Part shown: one piece after another, positions 51,592 to 60,948 of the stretch
Numbering within the stretch: position 1 is the stretch's first letter
Layout: each line of letters starts with the position of its first letter
NCBI RefSeq assembly: GCF_000153105.1
Contig: NZ_CH672376.1
Span: 3,084,485-3,148,484 of the forward strand
DNA: 64,000 bases
Direction of reading: 5' to 3'
Origin: Blastopirellula marina DSM 3645
Lineage (GTDB): Bacteria > Planctomycetota > Planctomycetia > Pirellulales > Pirellulaceae
Program-made: the position numbers and the translations under genes
Notes under the pieces: generated by a model
Databases searched by the model: none
The model's input: the letters and a program-made list of their open reading frames with translations, nothing else
What the model was told of the DNA's origin: nothing

Positions 51592-52608
51592 CTAGCCCGA
51601 GCTGCCAACCGCACAGGCTTCGGCGACAGCTTCGGCAAATTTGGAGGTTCCCAATTTACCGCCCAGATCGCCGGTCCGAGTTGCTGGGTTTTGCAGGACC
51701 GAGAGCAGCGCGCTTTCGATGCGATCCGCGGCGTCGGTTTCGCCCAGATGTTTGAGCATCATCGTCGCACTTAGCAGCAGCGCGGTGGGGTTGGCCATGT
51801 CTTTGCCGGCGATGTCCGGCGCCGTGCCGTGAACCGCTTCAAAGATGGCGTAACCATCTCCATAGTTGCCGCTTGGCGTGACGCCGAGACCACCGACCAG
51901 TCCGCTGGCCAGGTCCGAGATGATGTCGCCAAACAAGTTCTCCATCACCAGGACTTCAAATTGCGTCGGGTCCATCACCAGCTTCATCGCGGCGGCGTCG
52001 ACGATGCAGTCATTCAGTTCGATATCGGGGTACGACTTCGCCACGTCGCGGACGGTGTCGAGAAAGAGCCCGTCGCTTAGTTTCAAGATGTTCGCTTTGT
52101 GCACGCAAGTCACCGTTTTGCGGTGGTACTTGCGGGCCGTTTCAAAAGCGAAGATCGCGATCCGTCGCGAGCATTTTTCGGTGATGACACGCAGACTTTC
52201 GACGACGCCGGGAACGACGATGTGCTCCAAGCCGCTGTAGAGTCCTTCGGTGTTTTCGCGAATGACGATCAGATCGACATTGTCGTAGCGCGTTTTCACG
52301 CCGGGAATTGTTCGCGCTGGGCGAAAGTTAGCGTAGAGCTGCAGCTCTTGGCGCAGCCCGACATTGACGCTGCGAAAGCCTTTGCCGATCGCAGTGGCCA
52401 AGGGCCCCTTCAAAGCGACTCCTGTCTCTTTGATCGCGGCGATGGTTTCAGGAGGGAGCGGGCTGCCGGTCTTTTCCAGGGCGGTGACGCCGGCCAGACA
52501 AGGACGCCAATCGATGGTGACGCCTGCCGCTGCGATGATGTGTTGAACCGCAGCCGTAATCTCGGCTCCGATACCGTCTCCCTCGATCAAACAAACTGTA
52601 TGCGACAT
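51592..52608 (-). CDS. isocitrate/isopropylmalate dehydrogenase family protein (NAD-dependent IDH-like)
   Basis: A 338-residue protein of the beta-decarboxylating dehydrogenase family: VCLIEGDGIGAEITAAV at the N-terminus, LKGPLATAIGKGFRSVNV near residue 90, IVIRENTEGLYSGLEH near residue 113, VHKANILKLSDGLFLD, ENLFGDIISDLASGLVGG and EAVHGTAPDIAGKDMANPTA. The KGFRSVNVGLRQEL and ENTEGLYSG patterns favour NAD-dependent isocitrate dehydrogenase over isopropylmalate dehydrogenase, which is also possible. No leu genes are nearby, again favouring IDH. It is monocistronic. Confidence 0.9.
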   Translation of the reverse strand: MSHTVCLIEGDGIGAEITAAVQHIIAAAGVTIDWRPCLAGVTALEKTGSPLPPETIAAIKETGVALKGPLATAIGKGFRSVNVGLRQELQLYANFRPARTIPGVKTRYDNVDLIVIRENTEGLYSGLEHIVVPGVVESLRVITEKCSRRIAIFAFETARKYHRKTVTCVHKANILKLSDGLFLDTVRDVAKSYPDIELNDCIVDAAAMKLVMDPTQFEVLVMENLFGDIISDLASGLVGGLGVTPSGNYGDGYAIFEAVHGTAPDIAGKDMANPTALLLSATMMLKHLGETDAADRIESALLSVLQNPATRTGDLGGKLGTSKFAEAVAEACAVGSSG

Positions 52609-52884
52609 GAAGCGCCCTCAGAATAATGGCTAGGACCCGCTCACTCGACGGCGAGTCAATCAGCGGATTTTCGAGCGACAACCGCCGCGGCCGCTGCTCG
52701 ATTATTTGCGCTGCGATATCGCGCCGTCGAGGTCCAGTCGATCGGAAACCGCAGCGCGTGCGGGCAGAAACCGACGTAGCGGAAAGATGAGGTCCGCTAC
52801 GTGATAGAGACGGAATGATGACTGCCGCTCTGGGGAATAATTTTTTTGGGCGTTTCTGTCAGAGATAGCGCCCTAGCGCGGCGC

Positions 52885-54333
52885 TCAGCCGGTGACCAAC
52901 TTCATGTTCATTCCACCTTCGTTCACCGTCGGGCGTTCTGGACGACCCTTGTGGAAGTAGGTCAGCTTCATGTTGTCGAGCCCCATCAGATGGAGAATCG
53001 ACGCATGGAGATCATGAACATGCATCCGATCTTCGATCGCGTGCAGGCCGATTTCGTCGGTCGCGCCGATCGTTTGGCCGCCGCGGACGCCGCCGCCGGC
53101 AAACCACATGGTGAAGCCGCTCGGGTTGTGATCGCGGCCGTTGCCTTGCTCGCTCATCGGAGTTCGGCCAAATTCGCCTCCCCACACGACCAGGGTTTGA
53201 TCGAGGAGACCGCGGCGTTTCAGGTCGGCCAGCAAGCCGGCGACCGGTTTGTCGGACGAGCGGCAGTTGGTCCCATGATTCTTTTCGATGTTCGAGTGGG
53301 CGTCCCACTTGCTGCCGGTGCCGTGATACAGCTGAACGAAGCGAACGCCGCGTTCGACCATGCGCCGCGCCAATAGACAGTTGCGACCGAAGGTCTCGGT
53401 CTCTTTTTCATCCATACCGTAGAGCTGTTTGGTATCTTCCGACTCTTGCGTCAGATCGATCGCTTCGGGAGCATGCTCTTGCATGCGGAACGCCAGCTCG
53501 TAGCTCTTGATTCGTGCGTCGAGTTCGCTCTGGCCGGGATGTTCTCCGGCAAAGCCGCTGTTCATCCGGCTGAGATACGCGAGCTTCGACAGTTGACGGT
53601 TGTCGGTCACGCCGTCGGGATTTTGCAGATTTCGGATCGGAGTTTCACCGGGATGAAAACGGGTTCCCTGGTAAACCGCCGGCATAAAAGCGGTTCCCCA
53701 GTTGCGCGGACCGTTGACCGGCGTGCCGTTGTTGTCTTGCAAGACGACGAACGCCGGCAGGTTCTCGTTCTCGGTACCCAGGCCATAGCTGACCCAGCTT
53801 CCCAGTGAGGGACGACCGCCGATGATCGCGCCGGTGTTCATCTGGCAAACGCCGCCGGCGTGGTTGATTCCTTCGCCGTAGCAGGAACGCACCACCGCCA
53901 GGTCGTCGGCATGCTCGGCGATGTGCGGCAGCCAGTCGGAGACCCACAGGCCGCTTTCGCCGTGCTGTTTCCATTTCCGCTGCGAGGCGTAGAGAGGCGC
54001 TTTCCCTTCGCCCATCGCCAAAATAACCTTCTTGAACGAGCTGGGTAGCGGCTTGCCATGCAGTTTGTTCAACGCTGGCTTGGGATCGAACAGATCGATG
54101 TGGCTCGGCCCCCCTTCCATGAACAAAAAGATGACGTTCTTGGCGCGAGGCGCGACATGCGCCATCTGGTTGCTCTCGGCCAGACCGCCGTGATCGGCGC
54201 GACCTTCGCGAGCGAGCATCCACGCGAGGGCGAGCGAGCCAAATCCGGCGCCGGTGCGCAGCAGCGCTTGGCGACGATCAATGATTTGCTCGTGGTGAGG
54301 AACGCCGAATTGTTGGCAAACGGTCGAGGGCAT
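52885..54333 (-). CDS. DUF1501 domain-containing protein (sulfatase-like), Tat-exported
   Basis: A 482-residue protein with a Tat-type N-terminus (DRRQALLRTGAGFGSLALAW). It has the DUF1501 motifs: KNVIFLFMEGGPSHIDLFDP near residue 65, SYGLGTENENLPAFVVL, CLLARRMVERGVRFVQLYHG and the C-terminal VVWGGEFGRTPMSEQGNGRD with DHNPSGFTMWFAGGGVRGG. DUF1501 is related to the alkaline-phosphatase/sulfatase superfamily, but its true activity is not established. It lies four bases after the large cytochrome-type partner gene; this two-gene pairing recurs many times in planctomycete genomes. Confidence 0.95.
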   Translation of the reverse strand: MPSTVCQQFGVPHHEQIIDRRQALLRTGAGFGSLALAWMLAREGRADHGGLAESNQMAHVAPRAKNVIFLFMEGGPSHIDLFDPKPALNKLHGKPLPSSFKKVILAMGEGKAPLYASQRKWKQHGESGLWVSDWLPHIAEHADDLAVVRSCYGEGINHAGGVCQMNTGAIIGGRPSLGSWVSYGLGTENENLPAFVVLQDNNGTPVNGPRNWGTAFMPAVYQGTRFHPGETPIRNLQNPDGVTDNRQLSKLAYLSRMNSGFAGEHPGQSELDARIKSYELAFRMQEHAPEAIDLTQESEDTKQLYGMDEKETETFGRNCLLARRMVERGVRFVQLYHGTGSKWDAHSNIEKNHGTNCRSSDKPVAGLLADLKRRGLLDQTLVVWGGEFGRTPMSEQGNGRDHNPSGFTMWFAGGGVRGGQTIGATDEIGLHAIEDRMHVHDLHASILHLMGLDNMKLTYFHKGRPERPTVNEGGMNMKLVTG

Positions 54334-54337
54334 GATG

Positions 54338-57300
54338 CTATGGCACGTAAAGGAATTCGTTGGAATTGAGCAAAATATGGCAAAAGTCGACCCAGGCGGC
54401 CGTGTCCGAGTTGATCGCCGAGTCGCCCGAGGTGAGGTCGACGCCTCCTTCGAGCGACGCCAGCGAGCCGGTCGGCTGGGCGAATTTCCAATGACCGACC
54501 ACTTCGTTGACTTCGCCGGTCTGTTGGATCAACAGCTGATCGGGCGTCAGCGCCGACGGAACCGCGCGGACTTCGGCGACCAATCCGTCAAAGGAACAGC
54601 TTTTGGTGCCGGTGCGACCGCCGATCACAAAGGGGTAGTCGTTACGCAAACCGGCGATGATTTCGGTCTTCACTACCGCAGTTTGCAGCGGCGCCGTGGC
54701 CTCGGTCAGGTCTTGCACAAAGAAGTGAACTTCGGCGGCGCCGGAGTCGTCGCGCACGTACTGTACGCAAGCATAGTACGGACGTCCGAGCTCGAAGTGA
54801 ATGCCGGACGGAATCACTTCATAGACGGTTTGGTCCAGCGAGTTGGCGCCGACCAACTGCATGATCAGGTTGCGCGGCGTGTAACGCGACTTCTCGCTGG
54901 TCACGCCAAAATTCCAACCCGGTTGGGTATTGCCGCCGTTCCACTGGGACGCGATCGTCCGCACCGAAGCGTCGGAGTAGATCGAATCAAGCTGCACGAT
55001 CGATTCGACCGTGAAGGACGCGCCGGTAAAATCTTGCAAGCTGGCCGAGAGCTGGGACACTTCGGCGTCTGGTTTCAGATGAACGCCGGACTTGTCCAGT
55101 TTTTTGAGTTTGGCGATCGCCAGCGGCTTTTCTTCGGCCGCATGTTCACGCGTAATGGTCAGTTGCTGCTGAATGAAATTAAGAGCGCCTTCCAATTCGG
55201 CAGTCGTTGGGTTGCGGCTGAACGCGGATAGGTAGGCGGCGCGGATGCGATCTTCGTTGGTTTTGCCTGCTTTGCGAATGGTGGACGCCATTCGCTCGGC
55301 TTGTTGCAGCGGGAATGCGCCGTTGATCAATAGCAGGGATTGCGTCGGCGTCGTGGTGGTGTTGCGGGTCGCCGAACTACTGAAACGTTCGGGGAAATCA
55401 AACGCATCCAACAGCGGTTCGCGCGTATTGCGGATCACTTTCAAATAGACGCTGCGACGCGGCGTGGTGCCGCTGACGCTAGGACCGCCGGTGGTGCGAT
55501 CCAACTTGCCGGCCGCCGCCAACATCGCGTCACGCACTTGCTCGGCCGACATCCGGCGAACCTGGCTGCGCCAGTAGGTGCGATTATCCAGGTCCAGCTT
55601 GTCCGCTGCGGCGGTGCGCGTCGTAGCGAGTTGATACGTCTCGGAGGTGACCAGCAGGCGAATCATGCTTTTCATGCTTCGCCCTTGGTCCATAAACTCT
55701 TGCGACATCCAATCGAGCAGTTCAGGGTGCGACGGAGGCGTTCCCAGATTGCCAAAGTCGTTGGGGGTTGCAACCAGGCCGCGGTGAAAACACCATTGCC
55801 AGAGTCGGTTAGCGATGACGCGGCTCGCCAACGCGTTATCTTCGCTGGTGATCCAGCGAGCCAATTCGGATCGTCGTCCCGTCGAACTGCTGGACGGTTC
55901 AATCGAAACCGGCGAAGCGTCAAGCACCGTCAGGAAATCAGGCGAGATCTCACCTAGCCGTTCTTTACCGGTGATATAAGTCGGCGGAGCCTGGGGACCG
56001 ACGTCACTGACCGAATAGGCGGTTGGCAACGATTTTGGTTTTGGATGTTTGGCCAGTTCGGCTTGGAGCTTTTTATACTCGGCCTTCTTCTTGTCATCCC
56101 CCACATTTCCACGACGTCGGCTGATCTCCATCTCGACCTGCTCGTACGCCATTTCCGCGAGTTGATGTTCAAAGGGAGCACGCTGGTCGACCGGTTTGTT
56201 CATCATCTCCTGGATGTCTTCCGGAAACATTTCGGTCTGCTTTTTGATCGCTCCGGCGATGGGCGCTTTTTCCAGTTCGTCAATCTTCGTACGGATTTCA
56301 CTTGTTTCCGCTTCCCACTTCGCGAGGGCCGCTTGGTACTCGGCGACTTCCTGTGATGAAGCGGCGGGACGATCGTCGCGCGGCATCAATGGTGAGAAAA
56401 AGGCTTGAAGCTGGAAGTAATCGCGCTGCAACAGCGGGTCAAACTTGTGATCGTGACACTTGGCGCAACCCATGCCCACGCCGAGAAAGACGTCGCTGGT
56501 CGTGTCCGTGATGTCATTCAGAATGATTTGCCACTGGGTGCGGACGTCGCGCTGGTTGTATTCGTAGATCCAATGCCGCAGAAAACCGGTCGCCACAATC
56601 GCATCGGGATTGTCCGGTGCGACTTCGTCGCCGGCCAATTGCTCCAGCACAAATTGATCGTACGGCTTGTCTTGATTGAAGCTGTCGATGACGTAATCGC
56701 GGTACCGCCACGCATGGGGGCGATAGGCGTCTTGGCGATAACCGTCCGATTCACCGTACCGCACCAGGTCGAGCCAATGGGTCGCCATGCGTTCGCCAAA
56801 CTGTGGACTGTCGATCAGCGAATCGACCAGTTTCTCATACGCTTGGGGAGTCGGATCCTGCATAAACCGCTCCGTTTGTTCCGGAGTCGGCGGAAGACCC
56901 GTCAGATCAAAACAGACGCGACGCAGCAGCACCAACTTGTCGGCTTTGGCGTTGGGAGTGACTCCGGCGGCGATCTGCTGCTGGCGGATAAATCGATCGA
57001 TCGGGTTGTCGTTCCAACGCGCTTCTTCCTGCTCCGGCGGATTCACTTTCGCCAACGGTTGAAACGCCCAATAATGGCGATCTTCGTCGGTGATCTTGTC
57101 TTTTGCGTTATGGCGGATCAGCGCATCATCGCCGCCGGGCCAAGGCGCTCCCATCTGTATCCACTTGGTCAGCAGCGCGATCTCGGCGTCTGGCAATTTG
57201 CCAGCGGGGGGCATCTCGAAGCTTTCGTAGTGGATCGCTTCGATCAGCAAGCTTTCTTCCGGCTTGCCGGGTTCGATCGCGGCGCCGCTATCTCCGCCGG

Positions 57301-57508
57301 CCAGCAGCGCTCCGCGCGAGTCGAGGCGCAGACTCCCCTTCTCGGACTCGTCGCTATGGCATTCGAAACAGCGCTTGATCAGCAACGGACGAATATCATG
57401 CTCGAAGAAAGCAGCTTGCTCTTTCGATATATCGTCAGCTTGAGCCGGCGTTTGAACTGCGAGGGTCAAACAACAGAAAAACGCAACTAGTAGCGTACGT
57501 GCGTTCAT
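54338..57508 (-). CDS. PSCyt1/DUF1549/DUF1553 protein with C-terminal LamG-like domain
   Basis: A 1,056-residue exported protein (signal peptide residues 1-24). A cytochrome c-type haem site C47-F-E-C50-H51 lies in the PSCyt1 domain, with DSRGALLAGGDSGAAIEPG and MPPAGKLPDAEIALLTKWI. DUF1549 covers about 150-360 (WNDNPIDRFIRQQQ; FGERMATHWLDLVRYGESDG; GCAKCHDHKFDPL, a second CxxCH). A coiled-coil segment lies at about 390-470. DUF1553 covers about 540-790 (SELARWITSEDNALASRVIA; ARNPTTAEL-like at the end). The C-terminal ~200 residues look like a LamG/concanavalin-type sheet domain (FTVESIVQLDSIY). With the adjacent DUF1501 it forms the typical planctomycete pair, probably in periplasmic degradation. 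Confidence 0.94.
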   Translation of the reverse strand: MNARTLLVAFFCCLTLAVQTPAQADDISKEQAAFFEHDIRPLLIKRCFECHSDESEKGSLRLDSRGALLAGGDSGAAIEPGKPEESLLIEAIHYESFEMPPAGKLPDAEIALLTKWIQMGAPWPGGDDALIRHNAKDKITDEDRHYWAFQPLAKVNPPEQEEARWNDNPIDRFIRQQQIAAGVTPNAKADKLVLLRRVCFDLTGLPPTPEQTERFMQDPTPQAYEKLVDSLIDSPQFGERMATHWLDLVRYGESDGYRQDAYRPHAWRYRDYVIDSFNQDKPYDQFVLEQLAGDEVAPDNPDAIVATGFLRHWIYEYNQRDVRTQWQIILNDITDTTSDVFLGVGMGCAKCHDHKFDPLLQRDYFQLQAFFSPLMPRDDRPAASSQEVAEYQAALAKWEAETSEIRTKIDELEKAPIAGAIKKQTEMFPEDIQEMMNKPVDQRAPFEHQLAEMAYEQVEMEISRRRGNVGDDKKKAEYKKLQAELAKHPKPKSLPTAYSVSDVGPQAPPTYITGKERLGEISPDFLTVLDASPVSIEPSSSSTGRRSELARWITSEDNALASRVIANRLWQWCFHRGLVATPNDFGNLGTPPSHPELLDWMSQEFMDQGRSMKSMIRLLVTSETYQLATTRTAAADKLDLDNRTYWRSQVRRMSAEQVRDAMLAAAGKLDRTTGGPSVSGTTPRRSVYLKVIRNTREPLLDAFDFPERFSSSATRNTTTTPTQSLLLINGAFPLQQAERMASTIRKAGKTNEDRIRAAYLSAFSRNPTTAELEGALNFIQQQLTITREHAAEEKPLAIAKLKKLDKSGVHLKPDAEVSQLSASLQDFTGASFTVESIVQLDSIYSDASVRTIASQWNGGNTQPGWNFGVTSEKSRYTPRNLIMQLVGANSLDQTVYEVIPSGIHFELGRPYYACVQYVRDDSGAAEVHFFVQDLTEATAPLQTAVVKTEIIAGLRNDYPFVIGGRTGTKSCSFDGLVAEVRAVPSALTPDQLLIQQTGEVNEVVGHWKFAQPTGSLASLEGGVDLTSGDSAINSDTAAWVDFCHILLNSNEFLYVP

Positions 57509-57674
57509 AGCTTCGCATGTTTGAGGCGGGAAGGAGCTACCGCAAAAATTAGCAGCGGTATTGAGGCAGGTATGCTACGGATTTTAGTCGTATTTGCGGA
57601 AAGCTGCAATTGAAATAAGAGGTTAACTGTTGTGAAAACGAGTAGTTTGCACCCTAAGCAAAATCGAAATTTTC

Positions 57675-58169
57675 CTAAATCAGCTCCCGAGGCCGGATAA
57701 TTGATACAAATTTCCAATCTCCGTTTAAAAATGCCGACTGCCAAGTTGCTGCTTCGACGGTAAATAGGACCGCCATTCCGGTCGCCATTTCTAGCGATTC
57801 CCCCGACAGTTGGCTGGCAGCCATCTCCCAGCCGGGGTTATGTCCCAAAAAAAGCGCCGACTGACAGAAGCCGGGCAACTGGGCCGCGGCGCTCACGAGC
57901 TCCGAGTAGCCGCTGAGATAAAGACTCGAATCGAGCACGATTTGCGGTGTGGGAGAAAAGTTCTCACGCATCCGCTCCCAAGTTTCGACCGTTCGTCGCG
58001 CATTGCTGGCGACAACCATTTCCGGCGTCCAGCCGCGCTTTTGCAATTCGGCCGCGACCAGCGGAGCTGCGGCGCGTCCGCGTTCGTTTAAGGGACGCTC
58101 ATGATCGGATGAGCCCTCTTTCCAGGAACTCTTGGCGTGTCGCATCAGGATGAGTCGTCGTTGGGGCAT
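57675..58169 (-). CDS. SixA-like histidine phosphatase
   Basis: A 164-residue protein. The frame can begin at TTG 58187 or ATG 58178; ATG 58169 (MPQRRLILMRHAKSS) matches the family best. The phosphatase motif R-H is at RHAKSSWKEGSSDHERPLNE, typical of SixA, with VVASNARRTVETWERM and LGHNPGWEMAA carrying further active-site residues. SixA-like enzymes dephosphorylate phosphohistidine on proteins such as HPt or PTS components. It is divergent from the Ppx/GppA gene, and this neighbourhood (SixA, Ppx, CHAD) recurs in bacteria. Confidence 0.9.
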   Translation of the reverse strand: MPQRRLILMRHAKSSWKEGSSDHERPLNERGRAAAPLVAAELQKRGWTPEMVVASNARRTVETWERMRENFSPTPQIVLDSSLYLSGYSELVSAAAQLPGFCQSALFLGHNPGWEMAASQLSGESLEMATGMAVLFTVEAATWQSAFLNGDWKFVSIIRPRELI

Positions 58170-58360
58170 GGTTCGCATCGTTTCCAAATGGGGGAGGCTC
58201 GTGCAGTTCGAGTCGGCTTGCGGAAAGCGCTCCAGTTACCCAGTGACTGGGGCGCCGTGGTAAATTTGGTCATCGTGAAGAAGGGCGGAATTTGTTATCT
58301 TAGCCGTTGGAAAGTCTTTCCACTTCTAGATTTTTCGCTGGACGAAGAAGCCGCGAAAGG

Positions 58361-59986
58361 ATGAAACGCCGCCGCATGAAGAAAATCGTCGACACGCCTC
58401 CCGATCTTCAGCTCTCGCCTGGCGACAAACTTGCTGCGATTGATATCGGCTCGAATAGCCTGCGTTTGGTGGTCGCCCAAGTGACTCCGGGGCCTGACTA
58501 TCGAGTTTTGGACGAAGAACGACAGTCGACTCGCTTGGCGCGCAGCGTCAGCTCTACCGGCCGCTTGGACGAAGATTCGATTGAAGAGTCGCTCGCAGCG
58601 CTGCGTCGCTTTAAGAAGATCGCGGCCGGTTTTGAAGTCAAAACGATTCGTACAATCGCAACTTGCGCGGTGCGCGAAGCGGAAAACGGCGCCGAGTTTT
58701 GCGAGCGGGCGCTGCGTGACGTCGAGCTGGAGATTGACGTGATCTCGTCCGAGCAAGAAGCGCATCTCGCCTTTTTGAGCGTCGCCAGAGCGTTTGATAT
58801 CACCGATCGCAACGTCGCCGTCGCCGATATCGGCGGGGGAAGCACCGAGATTATCCTCGCTTCCGCCGGTCACGTGGAAGAAATCATCGCAACGCAACTG
58901 GGCGCGGTCCGCATGACCGAGTTGTACGCTCCGCAAAACTCGCTCTTCCAAAGTGCGGAAGACTACGCTCGCATGACGGAGGAAATCGATCGCGAGTTAA
59001 AGAAGACCGTTCGCAAACGGCCGTTCGTGCCGCAAGTGATGTACGGCACCGGCGGAACGTTTACGACGCTCGCCGCGATGCAAATGGCGCAAAAGGGAGA
59101 AGTCGGTCAGCCGGAATGGGGCTATCGCATCACGCACGCCGACGTCAGCCATATGCTCGACATGCTCAAAAAGATGAACGTCAAGCAGCGCCGCGGAGTC
59201 GCGGGGCTTAGCGCCGATCGCGCCGATATCATCGTCGCCGGCTTAATCATCATTGATCGCATCATGGCCCGGCTCGATGTCAACATCCTACATGTCCATG
59301 ATCGCGGCATTCGAGACGGGCTAATCATTTCGATGATTGATCCGACCGACGCCGCGCGGGTTTCGGAAGAAGACTCGAAGCGTGAGATGGAGTTTTTCGC
59401 TAAAAGCTGCGGCGTCGATATGCCGCATACGCTGCATGTCGCCAATTTGGCGGTTGAACTCTATCAACAACTGGCCGAACCGCTCGGTCTGGCGCCGGCC
59501 GATGCGCGGTTGATCTATGCGTCGGCGGTGCTGCAAGACGCCGGCTATCTGATCAACTATGAGAAGCACCACAAACATAGCTATAACCTGATTCTTAACA
59601 GCCAGCTGCCGGGTTTCTCGCGTCACGAACTTGAACTGATCGCCAACGTGGCGCGATATCATCGCGGATCAGCGCCCAAGAAAAAGCATCGCAACTTCAC
59701 GCGCTTATCAAGCGAAGATCAAGTTCGCGTCCGAGCTTTGGCTTCGATCTTGCGATTGGCCGGGGCGCTTGATCGCAGTCACAGTCAGCATGTGCAATCG
59801 GTTCAGGCCGAGAAAACGCCGACGCAAGTGAAATTGCTGTTAGCGTCACAAGGAGATTCGGAAGTCGACCTCTGGGCCGCGCGCAGTCGAGCGGAGTTCT
59901 TTGAAAAGGTCTTCGATTTAGAAGTCGTCGTTTGCGTAGGAAAGCCGACGTCGACGAGCGCAAGTGCGGGAGCGCCGACAAGTTGA
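58361..59986 (+). CDS. ppx: Ppx/GppA phosphatase with C-terminal HD domain
   Basis: The frame opens at 58307; ATG 58361 (541 residues) or 58376 is the likely start. The Ppx/GppA fold shows its phosphate loops: AAIDIGSNSLRLVVAQ near residue 29, ADIGGGSTEIILAS near 155, and YGTGGTFTTLAAM near 228. The C-terminal HD domain has HTLHVANLAVELYQQL, LQDAGYLINYEKHHKHSYNL and VARYHRG. The role is hydrolysis of polyphosphate or pppGpp; the HD domain is common in long Ppx forms. The next gene, a CHAD protein, starts by overlapping this stop codon (TTGA). CHAD binds polyphosphate, which strengthens the Ppx choice. Confidence 0.93.
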   Translation: MKRRRMKKIVDTPPDLQLSPGDKLAAIDIGSNSLRLVVAQVTPGPDYRVLDEERQSTRLARSVSSTGRLDEDSIEESLAALRRFKKIAAGFEVKTIRTIATCAVREAENGAEFCERALRDVELEIDVISSEQEAHLAFLSVARAFDITDRNVAVADIGGGSTEIILASAGHVEEIIATQLGAVRMTELYAPQNSLFQSAEDYARMTEEIDRELKKTVRKRPFVPQVMYGTGGTFTTLAAMQMAQKGEVGQPEWGYRITHADVSHMLDMLKKMNVKQRRGVAGLSADRADIIVAGLIIIDRIMARLDVNILHVHDRGIRDGLIISMIDPTDAARVSEEDSKREMEFFAKSCGVDMPHTLHVANLAVELYQQLAEPLGLAPADARLIYASAVLQDAGYLINYEKHHKHSYNLILNSQLPGFSRHELELIANVARYHRGSAPKKKHRNFTRLSSEDQVRVRALASILRLAGALDRSHSQHVQSVQAEKTPTQVKLLLASQGDSEVDLWAARSRAEFFEKVFDLEVVVCVGKPTSTSASAGAPTS

Positions 59987-60909
59987 CGATCAAAAAAGTG
60001 AAATGGCTCGATAGCGTCAAGCCAGACACGTTGGTGTCCAAGGTTGCGCGCACCGCGCTGCAAGAGCGTCTCGAGCTGGTCAGCTACTATTTGCCGCTCG
60101 CCGCGCGTAAAGCGGATGCAAATATCGAATACGTGCATCAGCTGCGCGTCTCGGTTCGGCGTTCGCAGGCGGCGTTGGAATTGTTTCAACCGCTCGAGCC
60201 GATGCGCCGCTCTGAGAAGCTGCGAAAGCGACTGAAGAAAATCAGACGCGCCGCGGGAGAGCCTCGCGATCTGGATGTATTTATCGCGCGCTTGACCGCC
60301 GATCATGAGAAGAGCGACAAGGTCGCGGTGCAAACGCTCAAACGAATGCGAGCGATGCGGAAAGAAGCGCAGACATCGCTGGTGGAGATCGCTGCGTGGG
60401 CGAAGGGGAAAAATCTCACACGCAAGTTTGAGCAGTTTATCCCGCGGATTCGCTGGCGTGACGCCGGCCCCGAAGATACGTTGCAGACGATTGGTCCTCT
60501 GTACTTGGATCCGGTCATGTTGCAGTTTTTCTATCAGGCCGAACAAACGTTGGCGGCGCCCGACACGCTGCATCAATTGCGGATCCAGGCGAAACGCTTG
60601 CGTTATGCGATGGAGTTGACCGCGGTCGCGTTTGACGAAGGATTTCGGCGAGATCTGTATCCCTATTTCGAGACGGTCCAAGATCGCTTGGGCCAAGTCA
60701 ACGATCATGCGACCGCGATCGTTAAGATCGCTGCATGGGCCGAAAAAATAGAGGACCCGGTTGTCGTCGGCTACCTGCACGATGTTATGGCGCAGGAAGA
60801 AAAAGCGTACAGCGAAGAGTCGGAATCTTTTCGCCAATGGTGGACGACCGATTTGATCGCGGACCTCAAGCGTCGATTTGACCACTATCTGCGCGTCTCG
60901 ATCGATTAA
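59983..60909 (+). CDS. CHAD domain protein
   Basis: The frame opens further upstream within ppx, but TTG 59983 with GGGAG about ten bases upstream and overlap of the ppx stop is the likely start (308 residues); GTG 59998 is an alternative. The protein is highly basic and helical with two conserved CHAD histidine helices: VHQLRVSVRRSQAALELF and LHQLRIQAKRLRYAMEL. CHAD domains bind polyphosphate through these His and Lys/Arg residues and are often coupled to polyphosphate enzymes. Translational coupling to a Ppx/GppA gene supports a role in polyphosphate granules or turnover. Confidence 0.93.
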   Translation: MTIKKVKWLDSVKPDTLVSKVARTALQERLELVSYYLPLAARKADANIEYVHQLRVSVRRSQAALELFQPLEPMRRSEKLRKRLKKIRRAAGEPRDLDVFIARLTADHEKSDKVAVQTLKRMRAMRKEAQTSLVEIAAWAKGKNLTRKFEQFIPRIRWRDAGPEDTLQTIGPLYLDPVMLQFFYQAEQTLAAPDTLHQLRIQAKRLRYAMELTAVAFDEGFRRDLYPYFETVQDRLGQVNDHATAIVKIAAWAEKIEDPVVVGYLHDVMAQEEKAYSEESESFRQWWTTDLIADLKRRFDHYLRVSID

Positions 60910-60948
60910 CGTCGGTCTCTCTTGGCTGGTAAATCTTTTGCAGCGATA

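Noticed and set aside
56405..57490. 361-residue plus-strand frame antisense to the PSCyt gene
   Set aside because: No family pattern; the opposite strand encodes PSCyt1 and DUF1549 with haem motifs.
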